This document shows, in pieces, positions 36,122 to 42,026 of a DNA stretch of 64,000 bases. Position numbers and translations under genes: made by a program. The notes beneath the pieces were generated by a model. That model was not told the DNA's origin. It ran no database searches and saw nothing but the letters and a program-made list of their open reading frames with translations. This stretch comes from JASLEW01 sp035544895. GTDB taxonomy: Bacteria > Acidobacteriota > Thermoanaerobaculia > Multivoradales > UBA5704. Position 1 is the first letter of the stretch; every line of letters begins with the position of its first letter. The stretch spans positions 1 through 64,000 of the forward strand of contig DASZZM010000068.1 in NCBI GenBank assembly GCA_035544895.1, in the 5' to 3' direction.

Positions 36122-36679
36122 CTATTCGAAGATCTGATCCAGCGTCAGGACGAGCCCCGGGAAGAGCGGACTCGTGAGCTCTTGCGGTCCGCTCGTACGG
36201 CTCAGGCGCAGGGCGGGCGCCATCCAATCACCTTCACCGCGAAACACCGCGATGGTCTCTGCCACCGGATCGACGACCCAGTACTCGCCGAAGCCGAACT
36301 TCCGATAGGCGCGACGCTTGACGCGGAGGTCGATCTGCCGGGTCGATGGCGACAGGACTTCGACCGCAAGGTCCGGCGCGCCGCGCAGGAACCGCAGCTC
36401 GACGATCGCCAGGCGCTCGCGCTTGATATAGAGGAGATCCGGCACCACCACATCGCGCTCGGAAAGGAGAACGTCGAAAGGAGCAAAGAGGACCTTGCCC
36501 AGGCGGCGAGGGACGACGAAGCCGCAGATCGCCAGGACCAGGTTCCTCAACACATCCTGATGACGCGACGTCGGCGAGGCGCTCACGTAGTGCTCGCCGT
36601 CGATCAGCTCGTGCCGCTTTCCGTCTTCGGGAAGCGCGAGGAGGTCGGAGAAGCGCAGCTTGAGCGCAGGGCGAGACAT
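36122..36679 (-). CDS. Uma2-type PD-(D/E)XK nuclease-fold protein (first copy)
   Basis: A 185-residue DUF820/Uma2 protein. Core pieces are LIDGEHYVSASPTSRHQ, VVVPDLLYIKRE (acidic PD), LAVEVLSPSTRQIDLRVKR (E-x-L-S-P-S-T with downstream Lys) and YWVVDP. These match the restriction-endonuclease-like fold. No activity has been established for most members. ATG 36679 is used. It is the first gene of the accessory island; a related but different copy is at 38.1 kb. Confidence 0.82.
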   Translation of the reverse strand: MSRPALKLRFSDLLALPEDGKRHELIDGEHYVSASPTSRHQDVLRNLVLAICGFVVPRRLGKVLFAPFDVLLSERDVVVPDLLYIKRERLAIVELRFLRGAPDLAVEVLSPSTRQIDLRVKRRAYRKFGFGEYWVVDPVAETIAVFRGEGDWMAPALRLSRTSGPQELTSPLFPGLVLTLDQIFE

Positions 36680-36688
36680 GGCACACCC

Positions 36689-36694
36689 AGTATA
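36689..36694 (-). promoter_or_regulatory. -10 box placed just before the first Uma2-type gene
   Basis: TATACT on the minus strand, nine nt before ATG 36679. A TTGGTC lies at 36715-36710, but the spacer is only 15 bp. Transcription would start about 2-3 nt before the ATG, implying a nearly leaderless message. Low-to-moderate confidence. Confidence 0.4.
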
Positions 36695-36810
36695 GAAGGA
36701 AAACAGGCCGACCAACCCGCATGCAGCGCATGCGGCGACCTCGATGAGGCGGCTTCAGACTGTGGCGGAGGCCCCAAGAGGCCACGAGGAGAGGCTGCAA
36801 GGTACCTACC

Positions 36811-36839
36811 TTGACTCTATATCTTTTTTGATCTATCGT
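36811..36839 (+). promoter_or_regulatory. sigma-70-type promoter of hicA
   Basis: TTGACT (36811-36816), a 17-bp spacer and TATCGT (36834-36839), within an AT-rich patch. The predicted start of transcription is about 36846, which is the GTG start codon of hicA, so the transcript may be leaderless. Confidence 0.55.
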
Positions 36840-36845
36840 CCCTGC

Positions 36846-37031
36846 GTGCTTGGCGCTGAGGTGGTCAAGACGTTGAAACGCGCCGGCTGGCAAGTCGTCC
36901 GGATTCGCGGCAGTCACCATCTGCTGGAGAAAGACGACCGTGTGGTTGCAGTTCCGGTCCATGCCCGACGGGAACTCGGTATCGGCCTCCTCCGCGCCAT
37001 CGAAAAGCAGACGGGAGTGAACCTACGATGA
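36846..37031 (+). CDS. hicA: HicA-type mRNA interferase toxin
   Basis: A 61-residue dsRBD-fold HicA toxin that cleaves mRNA. It reads VLGAEVVKTLKRAGWQVVR, then the catalytic-His motif RGSHHLL, then VPVHARRELGIGLLRAI. The frame is open further upstream (to ATG 36744), but the added residues are unlike HicA. GTG 36846 fits the family length and the promoter. It overlaps hicB by four bases (ATGA). The location in a TA-rich island is typical. Confidence 0.85.
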   Translation: MLGAEVVKTLKRAGWQVVRIRGSHHLLEKDDRVVAVPVHARRELGIGLLRAIEKQTGVNLR

Positions 37032-37510
37032 AGATTCTCTATCCGGCAAACGTCAAGAAGCAAAAGCCGTCCGGGTACTTTGTGCAGTTTCCCGACATCG
37101 AGGAAGCCATCACGCAGGGTGAGACGATCGAGGAAGCGCTATTCAACGCCAGCGAGGTCCTTTCTCTGGCGCTCGATCACCGGCTCGAGCGCGACAGGGA
37201 GATTCCGCTGCCGTCAAGACCCTCCGGGAGAGCGCACTGGGTGGCCCCCGACGCCAAGACGCAGGCTGCAATCCTGGTCCGGCTCTCGCGTGGGGACCGC
37301 AGTGTTGCCGACCTCGCCCGCGTGCTAGGTACATCGTGGCCAGCTGTGGCACGCCTCGAAAATCCTCGACATTCGCCAACGCTGCGAAACCTGGAGCGCA
37401 CGGCGGCGGCACTCGGGCAGAAGCTCATCGTCAGCTTTGAACCGACGCTCAGTGTCCGCCGGTCGGTTGACCAGCGACCTGCCAGACGGCGCAGCTCGAC
37501 GCCTACTTGA
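37028..37510 (+). CDS. hicB: HicB-type antitoxin with C-terminal helix-turn-helix
   Basis: A 160-residue protein. The N-terminal HicB fold (about 1-65) reads MKILYPANVKKQKPSGYFVQFPD, ITQGETIEEALFNASEVLSLAL. A Cro/C1-type HTH follows (about 85-125; AILVRLSRGDRSVADLARVLGTSWPAVARLENP in outline), then an Arg-rich tail. It should neutralise HicA and repress the operon. It overlaps hicA. Confidence 0.9.
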   Translation: MKILYPANVKKQKPSGYFVQFPDIEEAITQGETIEEALFNASEVLSLALDHRLERDREIPLPSRPSGRAHWVAPDAKTQAAILVRLSRGDRSVADLARVLGTSWPAVARLENPRHSPTLRNLERTAAALGQKLIVSFEPTLSVRRSVDQRPARRRSSTPT

Positions 37511-37620
37511 TCCCCAGACGGGAAGATCGCTGGGCTTCCGCTGGGCTCGACGCCAAGGCCCGGCCCTGGGTTGACGCGGCAGCCGGCCGGCCTCGGGCAG
37601 TGTCATAGACTTCGGGCACG

Positions 37621-37983
37621 ATGCTCGTCCTGATGGTGTTGCTGGCGGCGTGGGTCTGCTTCCGCGGCGCGGGGGCGCTGGGCGTCGAGGCGTTCGCGTC
37701 GTGGCCCGCAGCCGCGCGCTGGGCGCTTGCGGTCATGCTCCTGTTCACGGCGAGCGCCCACTTCACCTCGATGAGAGAGGACCTGGTGCGCATGGTGCCG
37801 AGCTGGGTGCCGTGGCCGCGGGCGGTGGTCTATTTCACCGGCGCCTGTGAAGTCCTAGGAGCCGTCGGCTTGCTGGTGCCCGCCGTGCGCGGCTACGCCG
37901 GGATCGCCCTGATCGTCTTCTTCATCGCCGTCTTTCCGGCCAATGTTCGCGCCGCGCGGGATGAGGTGTCCTTGCGCGGCTGA
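37621..37983 (+). CDS. DoxX-family membrane protein
   Basis: A 120-residue protein with four hydrophobic helices (MLVLMVLLAAWVCFRGAG, ARWALAVMLLFTASAHF, YFTGACEVLGAVGLLVPA, ALIVFFIAVFPANVRAA). The AHFTSMREDLVRMVPSWVP and TGACEVLGAVGL blocks are DoxX-like. Its function is unknown. The 110 nt between hicB and this gene hold no recognisable signal. Confidence 0.8.
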   Translation: MLVLMVLLAAWVCFRGAGALGVEAFASWPAAARWALAVMLLFTASAHFTSMREDLVRMVPSWVPWPRAVVYFTGACEVLGAVGLLVPAVRGYAGIALIVFFIAVFPANVRAARDEVSLRG

Positions 37984-38087
37984 CCGGCTACCCCTCTGTG
38001 GCTGCGTGCCCCGGTGCAGCTTCTGTTCATCGCGCTGACCTGGTGGTCGAGCCAGGCCAACCAGTGAGGCGGGGGGCGGCGGCGGCG

Positions 38088-38780
38088 CTAACCCAGCTCG
38101 AGCTGGTAGGTGGAGCCGAGATCGCCCACGACGTGACGCCGCAGGCGGCAGCGGCGCCCGAGGAGGCGCGAGTCGCACCAGCCTTCGGCGTCCGGCGGCG
38201 CCAGGACATAGCCGGTGGGACGGAGATGATAGATCCCGAGCTCGATGTCGGAACCGCGAGGCCCACGGGCATCGACCAGCCAGAGCTCGGGGATGCCCGC
38301 GCGGGCATAGAGCGGCGGCAGGCGGCGCCGATCCTTGTGCACCGAGCTCTCGCTGACGATCTCCACGACGAGGTCAGGCGCGCCCTCGAGCTCGATGAAG
38401 CTGTCCGGCTCCCCGCTCGCCACTGGCACCCGGCGGACACGGCCGCTTGCCAGGGAGTCCCAGAGGACCGCGACGACATCCGGCTCGACGGAGATGCTGG
38501 CGTCCACCGAGACGACTCGCGTGGCATCGACGAACACGGCGCCCCTGCCAGTGGCGGCCACCTGCTCGTGAAGCGCCGCGGCGATGGCGGTCTTGGGCGT
38601 CCCATGCTTGAAGAGGTTCTCGGGGCTCAAGTCGATCTCCAGCTCCCCGTCCAGGAAATCGATGCGGCCATGCTCGGGGAAGGACTCGCTCCAGCTCCAG
38701 CGCCTGAACCCTTCCAGCGTGCCGACTCCCGGCGGGATGCGGAGCGTGTCCTCTACTTCCATAGACGGATTCCAGCTCAT
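38088..38780 (-). CDS. Uma2-type PD-(D/E)XK nuclease-fold protein (second copy)
   Basis: A 230-residue protein with the start used here: LDGELEIDLSPENLFKHG, VSVEPDVVAVL, DLVVEIVSESSVHKDRR and ELWLVDARGP follow the Uma2/DUF820 pattern. It is unlike the first copy, so the two are not recent duplicates. ATG 38780 has AGGAGGG 6 nt upstream. The frame continues to ATG 38852 and TTG 38915. The extra segment contains a 36-bp near-copy of the coding start (38817-38852 versus 38745-38780: MDRNPSLEEEDT / MSWNPSMEVEDT), so the start region has been duplicated. Confidence 0.8.
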   Translation of the reverse strand: MSWNPSMEVEDTLRIPPGVGTLEGFRRWSWSESFPEHGRIDFLDGELEIDLSPENLFKHGTPKTAIAAALHEQVAATGRGAVFVDATRVVSVDASISVEPDVVAVLWDSLASGRVRRVPVASGEPDSFIELEGAPDLVVEIVSESSVHKDRRRLPPLYARAGIPELWLVDARGPRGSDIELGIYHLRPTGYVLAPPDAEGWCDSRLLGRRCRLRRHVVGDLGSTYQLELG

Positions 38781-38961
38781 CGAACCCTCCTCTTCTTCGG
38801 ACCGGTCCCCTTGGCCGGTGTCCTCTTCCTCTAGAGACGGATTCCGGTCCATCACGCGCGCCACTCCTTCCTCGAAAGATAGTACGCCCGGCGGCAGCCG
38901 AAGGCCAGCCGCCAAGTCGAGCGGGTGCTAGAGTGCCGATAGAGGCGCGCAGGGGCAATAC

Positions 38962-39027
38962 ATCGGGAAGCGCCGAGTCCCTGTCCGACAATCTATCGGG
39001 AAGCGCCGGGTCCCTGCCCGGCGTTAG
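38962..39027 (+). repeat. R2 repeat: tandem pair of 33-bp units upstream of the PepSY-like gene
   Basis: Two 33-bp units (38962-38994, 38995-39027), each starting ATCGGGAAGCGCCG and carrying TCCCTG. The second includes the hairpin GCGCCGGG TCCCTG CCCGGCG. The period and core equal those of the array inside glmM. A more degenerate piece precedes it (about 38938-38961). It lies directly before the start of the PepSY-like gene. Confidence 0.75.
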
Positions 39028-39038
39028 GGAGAGAAGCG

Positions 39039-39713
39039 ATGAAGAGCGAGCAGAAACGGGGTCTGGCAACGATGGCAGCCTGCCTGGCGATCCTCGCCAC
39101 TCGGTCGGCACAGGCCAAGCATCAACCCGTCAGCCTGGACAAGCTCCCGGCGGCGGTCCATCAGACGATCAAGGAGCAGAGCGCGGGAGGGACGGTCAGC
39201 GCCGTCTGGCAGGAATCCAGGGACGGCAAGACCGCCTACGGCAGCAAGATCAAGATCAAAGGTCAGGACAAAGAGGTCGTGGTCGATTCCGCCGGCGCCG
39301 TGGTCGAGCTCGAAGAGGAGGTGCCGATCGCCTCCCTGCCCGAGGCCGTGCGCAAGACCGTCATCGAGCAGAGCAAGGGAGTCCTCGTCCAGCGCATCTC
39401 GCGGGAAACCGCCGGAGGCAAGGTCACCTACGAGGCCGCCCTCACCATCGGCGGCTTGAAAGGCCACCGCAAAGAGGTCGAGATCGATCCCTCGGGCGCC
39501 GTCATCGGCATTGAGGAGCAGGTCGCCCTCGCTACCCTCCCCCCCGAGGTCCGCGCCGGCATCCTGAAAGCCGCCGGCAAGGGCAAAGTCCTCGGCGTCG
39601 AGCTCGTCACCAAAGGCACCACCCGCACCTACGAAGCCCGCGTCGAGACCGCCGGCCAGACCACCGAAGTCATCGTCGGCCCCGACGGCAAGCCCATCCC
39701 CGGCGACCATTGA
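39039..39713 (+). CDS. exported protein with tandem PepSY-like repeats
   Basis: A 224-residue protein. A signal peptide (LATMAACLAILATRSAQA) is followed by three repeats of about 60 residues. Each runs from xxLPxAVxxTI through a Gly-rich turn to a hydrophobic strand ending with DxxGxVxxxEEE. It resembles PepSY-like domains thought to bind or inhibit peptidases, but no experimental role is implied. The last 30 residues (TRTYEARVETAGQTTE...) are duplicated in the next small ORF. ATG 39039 is preceded by GGGAGAGAAG. Confidence 0.75.
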   Translation: MKSEQKRGLATMAACLAILATRSAQAKHQPVSLDKLPAAVHQTIKEQSAGGTVSAVWQESRDGKTAYGSKIKIKGQDKEVVVDSAGAVVELEEEVPIASLPEAVRKTVIEQSKGVLVQRISRETAGGKVTYEAALTIGGLKGHRKEVEIDPSGAVIGIEEQVALATLPPEVRAGILKAAGKGKVLGVELVTKGTTRTYEARVETAGQTTEVIVGPDGKPIPGDH

Positions 39714-39736
39714 ACCCGGCCGGACCAGACTGAACT
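39622..39736 (+). repeat. 115-bp segmental duplication, left copy
   Basis: Its near-copy is 39910-40024 (offset 288). Both start CCCGCACCTACGAAGCCCG, encode the same protein tail (GPDGKPxPGxH) and run past the stop into CCGGCCGGACCAGA. The segment includes coding and downstream DNA, so it is a DNA duplication, not just a domain repeat. Confidence 0.75.
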
Positions 39737-39812
39737 CGCCACGAGCCTTCCGCAGAGGTCACGCAGCTGTCGCCCGCCTTCCCTCTACTTGAAAAGCGAG
39801 GGCTTGATCTGA

Positions 39813-40001
39813 GTGGCCAAGAAATTTCGTGACCTGCTTGCCGAGAAGCCTGCAAGCTGGCATGCCGCCGTCGAGGCGCGGACGCGAGAGCTCCTCGCCG
39901 CGAAGCCGTCCCGCACCTACGAAGCCCGGATCGAAACCCCCGGCCAGACCTCCGAGATCACCGACGGCCCGGACGGCAAGCCCGTCCCCGGCGAACACTG
40001 A
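39813..40001 (+). CDS. chimeric ORF: XRE-antitoxin N terminus fused to PepSY-like tail
   Basis: A 62-residue ORF from GTG 39813. Residues 1-30 (MAKKFRDLLAEKPASWHAAVEARTRELLA, in outline) look like the start of HigA/XRE-type antitoxins with an N-terminal helical lead, but the helix-turn-helix is missing. Residues 33-62 (SRTYEARIETPGQTSE...) duplicate the tail of the PepSY-like protein. The downstream 20 nt are also duplicated. It is most likely the product of a segmental duplication into a former antitoxin gene. Whether it is expressed is unknown. Confidence 0.55.
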   Translation: MAKKFRDLLAEKPASWHAAVEARTRELLAAKPSRTYEARIETPGQTSEITDGPDGKPVPGEH

Positions 40002-40024
40002 GACCGGCCGGACCAGAAGAGATC
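39910..40024 (+). repeat. 115-bp segmental duplication, right copy
   Basis: Partner of 39622-39736, with about 20% substitutions visible by eye. It supplies the 3' half of the chimeric ORF. Confidence 0.7.
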
Positions 40025-40095
40025 GCCGTGGGCCACTGCACACCGAATCGACTAAGATACGGTCGAGGGGGCTAGCTGCCAGCTTTGAGGTGCCA

Positions 40096-40308
40096 ATGGC
40101 CACATTGACCGAGATCCAGTACATCACCGACGAAGAAGGGAACCCCACCGGGGTCATCGTCCCGATCGACCTCTGGCGGGAGATCGTCTCCGAGGGCGAG
40201 ACCGCCCATCTCCTCAAGAGCGAGACCATGAGAAAGCGTCTGCTGGAGGCAAGACAGCGCCAAGGCGGCATCCCATTCCAGGTAGTCCGTGAAAAGCTTG
40301 GAATTTGA
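40096..40308 (+). CDS. antitoxin, Phd/YefM-like
   Basis: A 70-residue protein (MATLTEIQYITDEEGNPTGV ... IPFQVVREKLGI). The pattern QYITDxxGxPxxVxVPxxxW, then LLKSETMRKRLLEARQRQGGI, matches type II antitoxins that precede YoeB/Txe-like toxins. The ATG at 40096 follows TTTGAGGTGCCA. The following gene is only a remnant of the toxin, so this antitoxin is orphaned. Confidence 0.75.
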   Translation: MATLTEIQYITDEEGNPTGVIVPIDLWREIVSEGETAHLLKSETMRKRLLEARQRQGGIPFQVVREKLGI

Positions 40309-40423
40309 CTCGGATGCCTTTGAGGACCTGAGGAAGCACTGGGGAAGCACGCGGAAGACGAAGAAGGCACTCAGGTCCGCGGTACCGTTGCGAGTCGCCC
40401 GGCAACCGCGAGAGAGCGCATAA
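40289..40423 (+). pseudogene. truncated YoeB/Txe-type toxin remnant
   Basis: A GTG at 40289, overlapping the antitoxin stop, opens 44 codons: VKSLEFDSDAFEDL matches the start of Txe/YoeB toxins. After that the sequence departs from the family (RKHWGSTRKTKKALRSAV...) and stops at 40421. The rest of the toxin (RNase catalytic residues) is absent. Overlapping start and N-terminal motif support a decayed toxin rather than an unrelated ORF. Confidence 0.65.
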
Positions 40424-40439
40424 GGGATAGGAACCAGCC

Positions 40440-40928
40440 TTGGGCAAAACGACAGCTTCAATGGCCCGCAATGCGATTCGAAGGGCGCTTCGCGGGGTCC
40501 TCGATCGATACCCGAGTTCGAGCACTGTGGCTGAGTTGTGGACGTTCTTCGCCGCCAGTTGTGCCTACTGCGGCGATCCCCTTGAGCGGGAACTGAGAGA
40601 GGGGCATGCCGATCATCTTGTGGCCACCGCGGCGGGAGGCACTAACCACCCCTCAAATTTCGTCCTGGCGTGCGGTCGATGCAACGGCGATGAGAAGCTC
40701 GATAGCGATTGGGAGGCCTTTTTGCGCCTAAAGTGCGCCGACGAGGACCCGACGGTGTTCCCCGCGCGCCGCGCGCGGATTCTTGAATGGGTCCACAGTC
40801 AGGCCGGAGAGCTACCCCAGCCAGACCAAGCGGCAGAAGCGAGGATCGAAGCACACATCGACTCGGCGATCGACGCTTTCAATGCCGCCCACAACGAACT
40901 GCTTGCCATCCGTGAACGAGGGGCCTAA
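40440..40928 (+). CDS. HNH endonuclease-like protein
   Basis: A 162-residue protein. A zinc-ribbon HNH core is visible: CAYCG, HADHLVATAAGGTNHPSN in outline (HxDH, then N), then CGRCN. The order Cx2C - DH - N - Cx2C is typical of HNH nucleases. The C-terminal part (about 100-160) is helical with no recognised domain. TTG 40440 has TAGGAA upstream; ATG 40461 is the alternative without a ribosome site. It lies 28 nt before the HTH/HEPN-like gene on the same strand, as in two-gene defence cassettes. Confidence 0.8.
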   Translation: MGKTTASMARNAIRRALRGVLDRYPSSSTVAELWTFFAASCAYCGDPLERELREGHADHLVATAAGGTNHPSNFVLACGRCNGDEKLDSDWEAFLRLKCADEDPTVFPARRARILEWVHSQAGELPQPDQAAEARIEAHIDSAIDAFNAAHNELLAIRERGA

Positions 40929-40956
40929 GCAGAGCGATGAAATACGAAACTCACAG

Positions 40957-41730
40957 ATGAACCGCACCGTTTCCCAAACAGCCCGCGTTCTCGGTGTGGA
41001 CGTGCGGCAGGTGAAGACATGGGCATGGCGTTTCAAGGAACATCTCAGCAGTCAGGCCAATCCGCCAAGAGGCCGTTCCCGCGCGTTCACGGATTCGGAT
41101 GTGCTGGCCCTCATGCATGTGGCCATGCACTGGGAAGAAAATCCCGACATCGAAAACATTGAGGCCGGATTGAACTGCGAAGACCATTACGACAACGACC
41201 GATACCGCGACATGCTTTACCAGCACACGCCTCTCTTGCAGGAGCCGCCCGACGACCTTGACGAGACGTGGCGGCACGGAATCTTCCTGAATGGCGGCGG
41301 CGTCGACGAGTACCTCGAGCTGGCGCGCAGCTACAAGCAGAGCGCGGATGCGCTTCTCGACTCAGCGCTCAAAAGCGGTGAACCCCGCGACTGGGGCTAT
41401 CCGGTCCTGTTCGCCTATCGTCATGCCCTGGAGCTGTACCTGAAGATCATCGGCGAGATTCAGGAGCCAATACATTCATTGGAGGGCTGCATCTGTCGCG
41501 TAGAAAAACGTCACCGCAAGAAGATCGGTTCGCCAATAAGGGAGTGGATCATCGAACTCGACAAGATCGACCCTTACGGGACCGCGTTCCGCTACGCCGA
41601 CGACAAGGCCCACACGCTGAAATACGCGGAATACTGGGTTGACTTCCTGCAGTTCAAATACGCGATGAGCAGCGTTTTTGAGGGACTCGATCATGCGTGC
41701 CTGCACCTGATGCGGCGGCGCCCATATTAG
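40957..41730 (+). CDS. HTH protein with HEPN-like C-terminal domain
   Basis: A 257-residue protein from ATG 40957. Residues 1-65 form a MerR-like helix-turn-helix (RTVSQTARVLGVDVRQVKTWAWRF, then FTDSDVLALMHVAMHW). A linker follows, then a helical domain beginning GVDEYLELARSYKQSADALL with YRHALELYLKIIGE, a block I associate with HEPN-like proteins. The full R-x4-6-H catalytic motif is not certain. The sequence is visibly richer in A/T than neighbouring genes, suggesting acquisition. Its role is unknown; with the HNH gene it may form a defence or toxin system. Confidence 0.6.
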   Translation: MNRTVSQTARVLGVDVRQVKTWAWRFKEHLSSQANPPRGRSRAFTDSDVLALMHVAMHWEENPDIENIEAGLNCEDHYDNDRYRDMLYQHTPLLQEPPDDLDETWRHGIFLNGGGVDEYLELARSYKQSADALLDSALKSGEPRDWGYPVLFAYRHALELYLKIIGEIQEPIHSLEGCICRVEKRHRKKIGSPIREWIIELDKIDPYGTAFRYADDKAHTLKYAEYWVDFLQFKYAMSSVFEGLDHACLHLMRRRPY

Positions 41731-41763
41731 CAGCTAAGCTAGCGCCGCTACTATCCTGTCGCC

Positions 41764-41940
41764 CTGAGCCCGGTTCCTGCCCTGAGCCCGGTGCTCAGAG
41801 CCTCCGGGGGTGCTGCGCAGGTCCAACTTTCGCGGCGGCTCGCCGTGCACCTTAAGGTCGGGTAAACAGCACAGAGCCGCCCGCGAAGGGCGGACCTGCG
41901 CAGCACCCCCGGAGGCTCCCGCGATCCCGATGCTGAGCAC
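41764..41940. repeat. long nested palindrome
   Basis: Perfect 27-bp arms (41798-41824 and 41892-41918, GAGCCTCCGGGGGTGC...) flank a 67-bp centre. The centre has a second imperfect pair (TTCGCGG/CCGCGAA with CGGCTC/GAGCCG, 41829-41887). Outer arms GTGCTCAG/CTGAGCAC (41791-41798 and 41933-41940) extend it. A CCTGAGCCCGG direct repeat precedes it. It can fold into one large hairpin on either strand. It may be a MITE-like or long-stem RNA element. No ORF lies within. Confidence 0.8.
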
Positions 41941-41968
41941 GATTTGCGCCGCCCCCTGAAAACGAGAA

Positions 41969-41997
41969 CGCCCGGCAGGCGAAGAACCTGCCGGGCG
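41969..41997 (-). terminator. hairpin terminator of the TonB-dependent receptor gene
   Basis: CGCCCGGCAGG / CCTGCCGGGCG, a perfect 11-bp stem with a 7-nt loop. On the minus strand it is followed by TTCTCGTTTTC, a T-rich tail. It lies 30 nt past the receptor stop. Confidence 0.75.
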
Positions 41998-42026
41998 TGG
42001 CCGTGTGATCGAAGGCTTCCGCGCGA

